Shown here: piece after piece, positions 26,446-34,835 of the stretch
Layout: each line of letters begins with the position of its first letter
How positions within the stretch are numbered: the first letter of the stretch is position 1
DNA from: an uncultured Pelagibacteraceae bacterium
GTDB taxonomy: Bacteria; Pseudomonadota; Alphaproteobacteria; Pelagibacterales; Pelagibacteraceae
Assembly (NCBI GenBank): GCA_902560185.1
Contig: CACEKW010000005.1
Coordinates: 1 to 52,904 of the forward strand
DNA: 52,904 bases
Direction: 5' to 3'
Notes under the pieces: generated by a model
What the model saw: only the letters and a program-made list of their open reading frames with translations
Told to the model about the DNA's origin: nothing
Databases searched by the model: none
Position numbers and translations under genes: made by a program

Positions 26446-27211
26446 TTCCTGACTTTGGAGAAGATGGATTTCCGTATAATGTTTTTTTTATCCTACCAGA
26501 CAAGTATGATTGACGGCCAGCAATTACAGCATTCTTAAATGCCAAAGCCATTTGAAATGGTTTTTTTGCTTTTGCAATTGCAGTGTTTACTAAAACCCCA
26601 TCGCATCCTAGTTCCATAGCTATGGCGGCATCTGAAGCTTGTCCTAATCCAGCATCAATAATTAATGGTAATTTTGTTTGCTTCCTAATTATCTTAATAT
26701 TAATCTCATTAATTATACCCAGACCAGATCCTATTGGAGCAGCTAAAGGCATTATTGCACAAGCACCGGCATCCTCCAATCTTTTTGCCATCAAAGGATC
26801 GTCATTACAATAGACCATCACTTTAAATCCCTCCTTAGTTAATTGTTCAGTTGATTTAAGTGTTTCAATCATTTCTGGGAACAAGTTTTTTTTATCTCCT
26901 AAAACTTCTAGTTTAACTAATTTCCACCCACCTATCTCTCGTGCTAATCTTAAAGTTCTTAATGCATCCTTTGAATTAAAACAGCCAGCAGTGTTGGGTA
27001 GGTAGGTAATTTTTTTAGGATCAATATAATCCATTAACAATGGTTTTTTTTTATCAGTAATATTTACTCTTCGAACAGCAACTGTGACTATTTCTGCTCC
27101 AGATAAATTGATTGCTTTAGCACACTCCTGCATATTTTTATACTTACCAGTTCCAACAATAAGTCTAGAGCTAAAATTTTTCTTAGAAATAACAAATTTG
27201 TCTTTTTTCAA
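26438..27211 (-). CDS. thiG: thiazole synthase ThiG
   Basis: This 257-residue TIM-barrel enzyme forms the thiazole phosphate half of thiamine from deoxyxylulose phosphate, dehydroglycine and ThiS thiocarboxylate. The Schiff-base lysine is Lys100 in [10 protein letters not shown]. The phosphate-binding loops PIGSGLGI and [11 protein letters not shown] and the C-terminal [11 protein letters not shown] are intact. It starts with TTG at 27211. The ribosome-binding site is GGAGGT, 8 bases before it, which lies inside the last codons of thiS. It overlaps the 3' end of rne by eight bases. Other thiamine genes are not in the window, so the thiazole pathway cannot be judged complete. Confidence 0.95.
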   Translation of the reverse strand: MKKDKFVISKKNFSSRLIVGTGKYKNMQECAKAINLSGAEIVTVAVRRVNITDKKKPLLMDYIDPKKITYLPNTAGCFNSKDALRTLRLAREIGGWKLVKLEVLGDKKNLFPEMIETLKSTEQLTKEGFKVMVYCNDDPLMAKRLEDAGACAIMPLAAPIGSGLGIINEINIKIIRKQTKLPLIIDAGLGQASDAAIAMELGCDGVLVNTAIAKAKKPFQMALAFKNAVIAGRQSYLSGRIKKTLYGNPSSPKSGII

Positions 27212-27213
27212 TT

Positions 27214-27426
27214 TTAACCACCTCCAATGAAATGAACTATTTCTATTTTATCATTATTTTTAAGTTTGATGCTTTTTATTTTTTTTTTATCCACTATTTC
27301 TTGATTTAATTCAATAGCTACTTTTGTTAGTGGAATTTTGTTTATTTTAACAATATAGAATAGTGTTGAATTATTCTTAATAGTTTTTAATTTTCCATTT
27401 AATTTTATTTTTATTTTTTTTTTCAT
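27214..27426 (-). CDS. thiS: sulfur carrier protein ThiS
   Basis: This 70-residue ubiquitin-like sulfur carrier donates sulfur to ThiG as a C-terminal thiocarboxylate. It has the beta-grasp pattern ([39 protein letters not shown]) and ends in Gly-Gly-Gly, where two are usual. The ATG at 27426 gives the normal length; a longer reading from 27525 would run antisense through aroQ and adds an unrelated hydrophobic stretch. The start is only 16 bp from the divergent aroQ ATG, so its promoter must lie partly within aroQ. It is coupled to thiG, which starts 2 bp after its stop. Confidence 0.9.
   Translation of the reverse strand: MKKKIKIKLNGKLKTIKNNSTLFYIVKINKIPLTKVAIELNQEIVDKKKIKSIKLKNNDKIEIVHFIGGG
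27220..27225 (-). promoter_or_regulatory. thiG ribosome-binding site inside thiS diglycine codons
   Basis: GGAGGT, a perfect Shine-Dalgarno core, occupies the two Gly codons before the last Gly of ThiS. It lies 8 bases upstream of the TTG start of thiG. The same bases encode the functional tail and the ribosome-binding site, which also decides the TTG start. Confidence 0.85.
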
Positions 27427-27442
27427 CGTATATAAAAGCTGA
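27427..27442. promoter_or_regulatory. 16-bp divergent spacer between thiS and aroQ
   Basis: Only CGTATATAAAAGCTGA lies between the two ATG codons. It contains the self-complementary TATATA (27429-27434), a possible -10 for aroQ that ends 8 bases before its ATG, which would give a nearly leaderless mRNA. For thiS the same hexamer is only two bases from the ATG, too close, so its promoter should lie within aroQ. Confidence 0.4.
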
Positions 27443-27892
27443 ATGAATAATAAAATAATTATTATTAATGGTCCAAATATTAATCTATTAGGTGAGAGAG
27501 AACAATCACAATATGGATCAATCACTTTTGATAAACTTAAAGAAGAATGTTTGGCAAAATCAAAAGAATTAGGACTTTTGACTGAATTTGCACAATCAAA
27601 TGTGGAGGGGGAATTGGTTAATATAATACAAGATGCTAGAAAAAAATTTGATGGGATAATAATTAATGCTGCTGCGTTTACTCACACCTCAATTGCAATT
27701 AGAGATGCTTTAGAAATTTTTAAAAAACCTATTATTGAATTACATATTTCAAATATCTATAAACGTGAAGAATTTAGAAAAAAATCTTTAATAAGTGACG
27801 TGGTTACTGGTGGAATATTTGGCCTTAATGCTGATGGTTATATTTTAGCCATAATTTCAATGCAAAAGCTAATCCAAAATGAAAATAGATAA
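27443..27892 (+). CDS. aroQ: 3-dehydroquinate dehydratase, type II
   Basis: This 149-residue type II dehydroquinase carries out the third shikimate-pathway step. It shows NGPNINLLGEREQSQYGS with the active-site Tyr, the NAAAFTHTSIAIRDAL block (usually N-P-G/A-A-Y-T-H) with the catalytic His, and ELHISNIYKREEFRKKS with the substrate-binding HxSN. Length is normal. It overlaps accB by 14 bases and leads the aroQ-accB-accC operon, an order common in proteobacteria. The start is 16 bp from the divergent thiS start. Confidence 0.96.
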   Translation: MNNKIIIINGPNINLLGEREQSQYGSITFDKLKEECLAKSKELGLLTEFAQSNVEGELVNIIQDARKKFDGIIINAAAFTHTSIAIRDALEIFKKPIIELHISNIYKREEFRKKSLISDVVTGGIFGLNADGYILAIISMQKLIQNENR

Positions 27893-28310
27893 AAAAATAA
27901 TAAAAGAGTTAAGTGATTATTTGGATGAATTTAATCTTACTGAGCTGGAATACACTGAAAAAGATACCAAAATAAAAGTCTCCAAAAATAATATTTCTGT
28001 TAATAATCAAACAAATCAAACATTGTCTAAAGATATAAGCTCAAATAATAATATAGAAAGTCAAAATAATATATCTGGTATTGAAGTTACATCACCAATT
28101 ATTGGCACTGCTTACCATGCCCCTGAGCCTGGAGCTAAAAAATTTGTAGAGGTTGGAAAGAAAATAAAAAAAGGCGACACTATTATGATTGTAGAGGCTA
28201 TGAAAACTATGAATCATGTGCCCTCAAGTTCTGATGGAATAGTAAAAAAGATACTTGTAGCTGATGGTCAACCTGTTGAGTTTGGTCAAACTCTTATCAT
28301 TCTAGAATAA
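27879..28310 (+). CDS. accB: biotin carboxyl carrier protein of acetyl-CoA carboxylase
   Basis: This 143-residue carrier holds biotin and shuttles carboxyl groups between biotin carboxylase and the carboxyltransferase. The biotinyl domain occupies about 68-143, with the biotin attachment motif EAMKTMN (106-112, Lys109), where most proteins have EAMKLMN. The thumb region preceding it (GTAYHAPEPGAKKFVEVG) is present. The N-terminal helix is followed by an Asn/Ser-rich flexible linker (about 36-66). It overlaps aroQ and shares TAATG with accC, so the three are tightly coupled. Confidence 0.96.
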   Translation: MKIDKKIIKELSDYLDEFNLTELEYTEKDTKIKVSKNNISVNNQTNQTLSKDISSNNNIESQNNISGIEVTSPIIGTAYHAPEPGAKKFVEVGKKIKKGDTIMIVEAMKTMNHVPSSSDGIVKKILVADGQPVEFGQTLIILE

Positions 28311-29647
28311 TGTTTAAAAAAATTTTGATTGCAAATCGTGGGGAAATTGCAGTTAGAATTATAAGAGCATGTAAAGAATGGGGAATTTCCACTGTTGCTG
28401 TTCATTCTGACGTAGATAGAGAAAGTATGCATGTTAAATTAGCAGATGAAAGTGTTTGTATAGGCTCTCATCAACCTGCTAATAGTTATTTAAATATTCC
28501 TGCACTTTTATCAGCTATAGATTTAACTAATGCTGAGGCAGTTCATCCCGGTTATGGTTTTTTATCTGAAAATGCAAACTTTGCAAAAATACTTGAAGAG
28601 AATAAAATCAAATTTATTGGTGCTTCTGCAAAACATATAGAAATGATGGGAGATAAAATTCAAGCAAAAAAAATTGCAAAAGAAAATGGATTACCTGTTA
28701 TAGAGGGGTCTGAAGGTGGTGTTCAGGATGTGACTGCAGCAAAAGAGTTGTGTAAAAAAATTGGTTTCCCGGTTTTAATTAAAGCCTCTGGAGGTGGAGG
28801 AGGAAAAGGTATGAAAATTGTTCAAAAAGAGGGGGATTTTGAGACACTGTTTTCTACAGCAAAATCTGAGGCAAAAAAATATTTTGGTAATGATGAAGTT
28901 TATATCGAGAAATTTTTTCAAAATCCAAGACATATAGAAGTTCAAATTTTAGCTGGAAAAAATGCAACAATTCATTTGCATGAAAGAGATTGTTCTGTTC
29001 AGAGAAGACATCAAAAATTAATTGAAGAAACCCCAAGTCCAGTTTTAAATGATGAAATAAGGGAAGATTTATTCAACAAAACTGTAAATATGGTTAGAAA
29101 AATTGGTTATCAAGGAGCTGGTACAGTAGAATTCATATATGAAGATGGAAAATTTTATTTTTTAGAGATGAATACAAGAGTTCAGGTCGAACATCCTGTC
29201 ACAGAAATGGTTACAGGAATAGATATAATTAAAGAACAAATATGGATTGCTTTTACTGGTGAAACAGCGCTTAAACAATCAGATATAAATCCTAGAGGCC
29301 ATGCCATTGAATGTAGAATAAATGCTGAAGATCCTAAAAAAAATTTCCAGCCATCACCGGGTACTATTGGTATGTGTCATCAACCATCGGGTTTTAGAAC
29401 AAGAGTAGATGGAGCAATTTTTCAAGGTTATAAAGTAACTCCGTACTATGACAGTATGATATGTAAATTAATTTGTCATGGTAGAAATAGAAGTGAAGCA
29501 ATACAAAGAATGAATAGATCATTGGATGAATTTGTTATTGAAGGCATTACAACAACTATTCCTTTACATAAAAAACTTCTAAATCATCAAAAATTTATTA
29601 ATTCTAACTTTAATGTGAGTTGGCTTGATAATGAAAAGTTAGTTTAA
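28310..29647 (+). CDS. accC: biotin carboxylase of acetyl-CoA carboxylase
   Basis: This 445-residue ATP-grasp enzyme carboxylates biotin on AccB, the first half of malonyl-CoA synthesis. It has the N-terminal KILIANRGEIAVRIIRA, the glycine-rich ATP loop KASGGGGGKGMKIV, the catalytic region YLEMNTRVQVEHPVTEMVTG, and the C-terminal HAIECRINAEDP. Length is normal. The ATG overlaps the accB stop by one base. Its 3' end overlaps the convergent DUF2155 gene by four bases. The carboxyltransferase subunits are not in this window. Confidence 0.97.
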   Translation: MFKKILIANRGEIAVRIIRACKEWGISTVAVHSDVDRESMHVKLADESVCIGSHQPANSYLNIPALLSAIDLTNAEAVHPGYGFLSENANFAKILEENKIKFIGASAKHIEMMGDKIQAKKIAKENGLPVIEGSEGGVQDVTAAKELCKKIGFPVLIKASGGGGGKGMKIVQKEGDFETLFSTAKSEAKKYFGNDEVYIEKFFQNPRHIEVQILAGKNATIHLHERDCSVQRRHQKLIEETPSPVLNDEIREDLFNKTVNMVRKIGYQGAGTVEFIYEDGKFYFLEMNTRVQVEHPVTEMVTGIDIIKEQIWIAFTGETALKQSDINPRGHAIECRINAEDPKKNFQPSPGTIGMCHQPSGFRTRVDGAIFQGYKVTPYYDSMICKLICHGRNRSEAIQRMNRSLDEFVIEGITTTIPLHKKLLNHQKFINSNFNVSWLDNEKLV

Positions 29648-30042
29648 TAACAACTTACCAAACGAATATCATACACAGGGTGATCAAATGGTGTTATAGA
29701 TGGACTTGATGAAAACATCCAGTTGTTAAAAACAAATACATCATCTTTATTCTTATTAGTAAGATCCCTGACTTGTATATAAGCTGTAATTTCTGGGTTA
29801 TCATCAAATTTAGCATTTTTACATTTCATGCTTTTAATAAGAAGATCTTTATGTCTTTTTACTTCTCCATTTTTAAGTTTTACTAAAATATTTTTTGAAG
29901 AAATTTTATCTAAAATTTTTATATTAGTGTAATTACCCTCCAAATTTTGCTCAGAATGCACAAAAAAAGGAAGGATAAAAAATAAAAAAATTAATAAATT
30001 TAATTTAGTCCTTCCACGACTTATATTTTTTTTGAATAACAT
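29644..30042 (-). CDS. DUF2155 protein, probably exported
   Basis: This 132-residue protein has a basic start, a hydrophobic core (about residues 14-28) and a likely signal cleavage after VHS. The mature part contains the DUF2155 hallmark NNWMFSSSPSITPFDHPVYDI and a cysteine close to each end. DUF2155 is an alphaproteobacterial family of unknown function, commonly beside accC and the NDUFA12 gene, exactly as here. Its first 38 bases overlap the end of the NDUFA12-like gene in another frame. No later start preserves the signal peptide, so the overlap is probably real. Confidence 0.85.
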   Translation of the reverse strand: MLFKKNISRGRTKLNLLIFLFFILPFFVHSEQNLEGNYTNIKILDKISSKNILVKLKNGEVKRHKDLLIKSMKCKNAKFDDNPEITAYIQVRDLTNKNKDDVFVFNNWMFSSSPSITPFDHPVYDIRLVSCY

Positions 30043-30364
30043 CTTTATTTTTATTGGGATAATAAGCTGAGTCTGTACCAGTTAGATTCTCTTGATGAGG
30101 TTTTTGCCAATCATATTTTTTAAGTTCGTGATTATTTTCTATTTTATTATGAGTGAAATGCATCCAAGAATACCACTCAACAGGTATTTTTGATGCATCA
30201 ATTTCTGCAGCATAAATCACCCATCTTTTTCCATTTTTGGATTCATAATATTTATTTCCTAAATGATCTGTTCCCACTAATTTACCAAATAAGATTGTTT
30301 TTAATCTAGTTCCAAAAGTGTCTCGATTCCACCAAGTGAAAATTTTCTTTATAAATGTCAACAT
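30005..30364 (-). CDS. NDUFA12-family complex I accessory subunit
   Basis: This 119-residue homologue of mitochondrial NDUFA12 (B17.2) is one of the few supernumerary subunits of NADH:ubiquinone oxidoreductase shared by alphaproteobacteria and mitochondria. Visible family features are GKLVGTDHLGNKYYESKNGKRWVIY, VEWYSWMHF and the C-terminal WQKPHQENLTGTDSAYYP block. It is a soluble peripheral subunit on the matrix/cytoplasmic side near the hydrophilic arm. The nuo genes are not nearby. It is the first gene of a pair with the DUF2155 gene and is divergent from the TSCPD-domain gene. Confidence 0.92.
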   Translation of the reverse strand: MLTFIKKIFTWWNRDTFGTRLKTILFGKLVGTDHLGNKYYESKNGKRWVIYAAEIDASKIPVEWYSWMHFTHNKIENNHELKKYDWQKPHQENLTGTDSAYYPNKNKDVIQKKYKSWKD

Positions 30365-30483
30365 ATTAAATTTTTTATTTTCAATTTAAAATTGTATAAA
30401 TTAAATTAGACTAAAATTTGTTTTTGTATATAAATAAATTGATTCATTATTCAAATAAAATTTAAAATAATAACTGAGGTTCG

Positions 30484-31308
30484 ATGGCAAAATATTTAGT
30501 TGAAACATATTACACTTGTACTTTTAAAGTGAATCATTATTTAGACGACATTAATGAAACTGAGCTCAAAAATTTAGAGAAACGTGACGATGGTAAATTT
30601 GAAGTCCTGGACGTAAAACTTGATAATAGAAAAACCAAAAGCTTAGATCCAAATAATAAAAAAATTGTTGAAAATAAGAAAATTGATGTGATTACCACAA
30701 ATAGCCAATCATCATCAAAAAATTTAGAGAATATAATTAAGTCAAATAATAATAATTCCGATAATTCAGGAAAAAGAATTAGTATGCCAGATAGAAGAAA
30801 AGGGTACATCCAAAAAGCAACTATCGGTGATCATAAAGTATATTTACATACTGGTGAATACGAAGATGGAAAAATTGGAGAAATTTTTATTGATACAAGC
30901 AAAGAGGGTGAATTAGTTAAAGCCCTAATGAACAATTTTGCTATAGCAGTGTCCTTAGGTCTACAATATGGAGTTCCACTGGATGAATTTATAAGTGCTT
31001 TTGTTGGTACAAAATTTGAACCTTCCGGTAAAGTTCATGGAAACGATAGAATTTTAACTGCAACATCAATTCTAGATTATATTTTTAGAGAATTAGCGAT
31101 TTCTTATCAAAATAGAGAAGATTTAGCTCATACACCTTCAATTGGTAATTCAGAAATTTCAAATATTGATGAGCAAAACTCAGATGATCAAAATCAACTT
31201 TTGAAAATAGTAAAAGATATTACTAGTAAAGGTTTTGTAAGAAATAACTATAAGAAAAATTTAGTGGATTTATCAGATGTAAAGATAAATCTTAAAGGTA
31301 AAAAATAA
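30484..31308 (+). CDS. orphan TSCPD-domain protein, NrdJb-like
   Basis: This 274-residue protein has a core (about 100-220: [73 protein letters not shown]) that matches the C-terminal TSCPD domain of adenosylcobalamin-dependent ribonucleotide reductase NrdJ. The catalytic part is absent. Stand-alone versions are known, such as NrdJb beside NrdJa in Pseudomonas, but no reductase gene flanks this one. The N-terminal 60 residues ([20 protein letters not shown]) look like a separate small domain, followed by an Asn/Ser-rich linker. The role is unknown: a split reductase subunit, or a retained domain with a different job. A Shine-Dalgarno-like GAGG precedes the ATG. Confidence 0.82.
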   Translation: MAKYLVETYYTCTFKVNHYLDDINETELKNLEKRDDGKFEVLDVKLDNRKTKSLDPNNKKIVENKKIDVITTNSQSSSKNLENIIKSNNNNSDNSGKRISMPDRRKGYIQKATIGDHKVYLHTGEYEDGKIGEIFIDTSKEGELVKALMNNFAIAVSLGLQYGVPLDEFISAFVGTKFEPSGKVHGNDRILTATSILDYIFRELAISYQNREDLAHTPSIGNSEISNIDEQNSDDQNQLLKIVKDITSKGFVRNNYKKNLVDLSDVKINLKGKK

Positions 31309-31309
31309 T

Positions 31310-33088
31310 CTATTTTTTTACTTTAAGAGCTAGATTGAGCTCCTTTAATTGTTTCTCATCTATTGATGAAGGAGCATTCATCATTAAATCTTGTGCGTTT
31401 TGATTCATGGGAAACATAGTTACTTCCCTAATATTTTTTTCGTTTGCCAAAAGCATTATTATTCTATCAATTCCAGGAGCAATTCCCCCATGCGGTGGTG
31501 CACCATAGCTTAAAGCATTAATCATCCCACTAAATTTTTCGTCGACTTGACCTTTATCATAACCGGCAATAGCGAATAATTTATACATAAGTTCAGGAAT
31601 ATGATTTCTTATAGCACCAGATGAAAGTTCAATCCCATTACATACTATATCGTACTGATAGGCTAACATATCCAAAGGTTTTTCAAAATTAAGTTTTTTA
31701 ATATCTCCTTGCGGCATCGAAAAAGGATTATGACTAAATTCAATTTTATTTGTTTGATCATTTTTTTCAAACATTGGATAATCAACTACCCAACAAAATG
31801 CAAAAACATTATCATCTATTAAATTTAAGTCTTTTGCAATTTTATCTCTAGCCAAACTAGTAATTCGCTCTAAATCCTTTTTTTTACTACAAGCCATAAA
31901 TATACTATCTCCAACTTTTGCGCCTGTTTTTTTCATGATTTCCTCTAAAGACTCTTTTGAAAAAAATTTACCCACTGGCCCTTTTGCAGAAATCCCATTT
32001 TCAATAGTGAAATAAGCTAGACCAGAAGCTCCCTCATCTTTAGCCCATCTATCAATATTATCAAAAAAGCTTCTTGGTTTATCTTTCGTATTCTGAGTAA
32101 CAATACATCTTACATTTGAGCCGGACTTGACAAGTTTTTTAAAGATATCAAAAGAAACATCCTCTCTTGTAAAAGTTTCTGTTATGTCCTCAATTATCAG
32201 TGGATTTCTAAGATCAGGTTTATCACTTCCATACTTTAAAAGAGCATCTCTATAGGTAATTCTTGGAAATTTTTCTGTTATGATTTTTTTTTTTGAGAAT
32301 TTTTTAAAGGTGTTAACTAATAATTGTTCAACGACTTTGAAAACATCCTCTTGCTCAACAAAAGACATCTCTAAATCTAACTGATAAAACTCTCCCGGAC
32401 TTCGATCAGCACGAGCATCTTCATCTCTAAAACATGGGGCGATTTGAAAATATTTATCAAAACCTGAAACCATTATGAGTTGCTTAAATTGTTGCGGTGC
32501 CTGCGGCAAAGCATAAAACTTACCTGGATTCAATCTACTTGGTACAAGAAAATCTCTAGCTCCCTCAGGACTAGATGAAGTTAATATTGGTGTTTGAAAC
32601 TCTAAAAAACCAAATTTATTCATTTCATTTCTGATAAACGAAATAACTTTTGATCTCAAAATAATATTTTCATGAATTTTTTTTCTTCTTAAATCTAAAT
32701 ATCTATATTTTAATCTGATTTCTTCAGAATATTCTTGATCACTAAAAACAGGCATTGGCAATTCTTTGCACTTACCTAAAACAACGAAATTTTCGATAGT
32801 GACTTCAATCTCTCCTGTTTCTATCTCTTTATTGATTGTATCAGTTGATCTATCAACTACTTTACCCTCTACACTAATAACTGTTTCAAGTTGTAATTTT
32901 TCTAAATCTTTAAAGTTTTTATTTTCTTTATCTACTATACATTGTGTGATGCCATAGTTATCACGTAAATCTAAAAATAAGAGATTTCCATGATCACGCT
33001 TCTTATTAATCCAACCTGAAAGTAAAATATTACTACCGACATTTTTTTTTCTAAGTTCGTTACAATTGTGGCTTCTATATTTATTCAA
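31310..33088 (-). CDS. aspS: aspartyl-tRNA synthetase
   Basis: This 592-residue bacterial-type class II synthetase has an N-terminal OB-fold anticodon domain (ILLSGWINKKRDHGNLLFLDL), the catalytic core with motif 2 (FRDEDARADRSPGEFYQLDLE), the bacterial GAD insertion (about 280-410), and motif 3 (HGGIAPGIDRIIML). It charges tRNAAsp and, in bacteria using GatCAB, may also mischarge tRNAAsn; this cannot be settled here. It ends 1 bp from the stop of the TSCPD gene and begins directly after the Hda-like gene stop region, in a run with the Hda-like and DUF2066 genes. Confidence 0.97.
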   Translation of the reverse strand: MNKYRSHNCNELRKKNVGSNILLSGWINKKRDHGNLLFLDLRDNYGITQCIVDKENKNFKDLEKLQLETVISVEGKVVDRSTDTINKEIETGEIEVTIENFVVLGKCKELPMPVFSDQEYSEEIRLKYRYLDLRRKKIHENIILRSKVISFIRNEMNKFGFLEFQTPILTSSSPEGARDFLVPSRLNPGKFYALPQAPQQFKQLIMVSGFDKYFQIAPCFRDEDARADRSPGEFYQLDLEMSFVEQEDVFKVVEQLLVNTFKKFSKKKIITEKFPRITYRDALLKYGSDKPDLRNPLIIEDITETFTREDVSFDIFKKLVKSGSNVRCIVTQNTKDKPRSFFDNIDRWAKDEGASGLAYFTIENGISAKGPVGKFFSKESLEEIMKKTGAKVGDSIFMACSKKKDLERITSLARDKIAKDLNLIDDNVFAFCWVVDYPMFEKNDQTNKIEFSHNPFSMPQGDIKKLNFEKPLDMLAYQYDIVCNGIELSSGAIRNHIPELMYKLFAIAGYDKGQVDEKFSGMINALSYGAPPHGGIAPGIDRIIMLLANEKNIREVTMFPMNQNAQDLMMNAPSSIDEKQLKELNLALKVKK

Positions 33089-33751
33089 TTATTCTCCCAA
33101 TACCTCTTTAATTGTACTTAAATTTATAGATCTTTTTTTTTTTAAACTTACTTCGTCGATTTTATATATAAAATCAACTATTTTTCCATATGATCTATCA
33201 ATTCTTTTAATAATATAGTCAATTAATTTTTTATCTATTGATATTTGACGATCAGATAAATTTTTTAAAATTAAAGCGAATAAGAGTTCATCATCAGGTT
33301 TATCAATATTTTGAAGTAAGAAATTTTTTGTTCTTGATTTTAAATCATTCAACTTAAAATCAATATTTACAATGGAACTTTCAGAGGTAACTATTAAATA
33401 TTTGTTATCTTGTTCAACTATATTACATAGAGTAAAAAATAAATTTTCATTTATCTTTTCAGACACATTTTCTAAAATAATATTTTGGAAGATTTTTATT
33501 TTTTTAAAATCATTATCACATAATAAATTAGCTTCAATTTTAGTTCCTTTATATTTTTTTAAAAAAATATTTATTAAATGTGTCTTTCCAGAAAATTTTT
33601 CACCACTAATATTGAGAAAATTTTTTTCCCATTTAGGCCATTTATTTAATAAATCAAATATTTGCTTATTACTTTTTGATACATAAAAATCATCTTCTTT
33701 AAAATTTCCATCATAATTAAATCTGATAATTTCTTGATCTATATCTTTCAT
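33089..33751 (-). CDS. DnaA-related Hda/HdaA-like replication regulator
   Basis: This protein of about 220 residues resembles Hda/HdaA, the DnaA paralogue that, with the beta clamp, stimulates ATP hydrolysis by DnaA. It has the typical start EDDFYVSKSNKQIFDLLNKWP, a P-loop (GEKFSGKTHL), a segment LNDLKSRTKNFLL like the arginine region of Hda, and a C-terminal lid (LIDYIIKRIDRSYGKIVDFI). I chose the ATG at 33751, which gives the usual four-base ATGA overlap with the upstream DUF2066 gene. A longer start at 33763 adds four residues. The protein is quite diverged, rich in Lys, Asn and Ile. Confidence 0.83.
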   Translation of the reverse strand: MKDIDQEIIRFNYDGNFKEDDFYVSKSNKQIFDLLNKWPKWEKNFLNISGEKFSGKTHLINIFLKKYKGTKIEANLLCDNDFKKIKIFQNIILENVSEKINENLFFTLCNIVEQDNKYLIVTSESSIVNIDFKLNDLKSRTKNFLLQNIDKPDDELLFALILKNLSDRQISIDKKLIDYIIKRIDRSYGKIVDFIYKIDEVSLKKKRSINLSTIKEVLGE

Positions 33752-34824
33752 TGTAAAATCCATGTCTTATTCTGAGTGTTAAAAACAAAATTTTTATCTT
33801 TCATTAATTTTAAAAATATATTTGGGGTACCATTAAAAATAATTTGATAATAGATATGGTTTTTATCAAATTTTAAAACAAAATAATCATATACTAAATT
33901 TATTTCATTTAATATTTTTTCAAAATTTGAAACTTTCAGATTATCATTAGAATCTAATTTGACAAATATTGGCAGTTTAATAGAAGTATTTATTCTATTA
34001 AAAATTTTCCAATGATCTTCATAAATTATTTTTAATTTATCTATTAAATTTGTAATATCTTCTTCATCATCAAAATTTATGTCAGAAAATGAAAGATTTT
34101 TTAAAACTACTTTATTCTCGATTGTTATTCTTGATAAAATTCTTACATTATTATTATTTTTAAAAACTAAAGTTACAATTGAGTCAGCTAAATTATATTT
34201 CCTAGTAATCTCTTCAAAATTATATTTTTCGATTGTCTCGTAATTTTTTTTTATGAGATTTAAATCTTCTAGATCTTCAGTCGGCAAAAGATACTCCAGA
34301 AGATGTGATTTTTTTTTATACTTATTCCAATTGTTAAATAAGTTATTTTCTGAAAAGGCTATTAAATCGTCTTTTTTTTCCTCTATTATAATCGGAAACA
34401 ATAAAAATTTTTTTCTATTCGGCACAGATGGGAATACATTTTTATTTTCTAAGTAATTGAAAATTTTTTTTTTGTTAAAAGTGACACCCAAATTTACATA
34501 ATAAGCCTCATCAATAAACTTTTCCTCTTTTACAGAAAAAGACTCTATCATTCCTTTTATCTCGGCTAATTTTATTCCTTTAATTTTTTCTTGATCTGAA
34601 GAAACTGTAATAGATGAGATTAATCTAGAAAAAGCTTTAATAAAACCATCATCTATAACCTTATTTTTATCAAAATTTATTTCAAACGGCTTTGAAATTT
34701 CAATATTATTTACTTCGAAAGATTTTGCCTCAACTTTATCTGTGGAAAAAAAAAATATATTTAAAGATAGAAATACAAAAAAAATATATAAAAAATATGA
34801 AAAATTTTTAAATCTAATTATCAT
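33748..34824 (-). CDS. DUF2066 protein, probably exported
   Basis: This 358-residue protein has a hydrophobic N-terminal signal (about 10-28, possible cleavage after VEA) and a DUF2066-like body with IDEAYYVNLGVTFNKKKIFNYLENK and KFLLFPIIIEEKKDDLIAFSENNLFNNWNKY. The family has no known function. Its place beside purM and an hda-like gene matches other alphaproteobacteria, where it supports the identification. It overlaps the hda-like gene by four bases. The start is only 11 bp from the divergent purM ATG, so promoters must be embedded in coding sequence. Confidence 0.75.
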   Translation of the reverse strand: MIIRFKNFSYFLYIFFVFLSLNIFFFSTDKVEAKSFEVNNIEISKPFEINFDKNKVIDDGFIKAFSRLISSITVSSDQEKIKGIKLAEIKGMIESFSVKEEKFIDEAYYVNLGVTFNKKKIFNYLENKNVFPSVPNRKKFLLFPIIIEEKKDDLIAFSENNLFNNWNKYKKKSHLLEYLLPTEDLEDLNLIKKNYETIEKYNFEEITRKYNLADSIVTLVFKNNNNVRILSRITIENKVVLKNLSFSDINFDDEEDITNLIDKLKIIYEDHWKIFNRINTSIKLPIFVKLDSNDNLKVSNFEKILNEINLVYDYFVLKFDKNHIYYQIIFNGTPNIFLKLMKDKNFVFNTQNKTWILQ

Positions 34825-34835
34825 ACTTTATAATA

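Noticed and set aside
27427-27442. TPP riboswitch before thiS
   Set aside because: The divergent spacer is only 16 bp, far too short for the aptamer.
27427-27525. N-terminal extension of thiS with a hydrophobic segment
   Set aside because: It is antisense to the start of aroQ, is not part of the ThiS family, and the ATG at 27426 gives the normal 70 residues.
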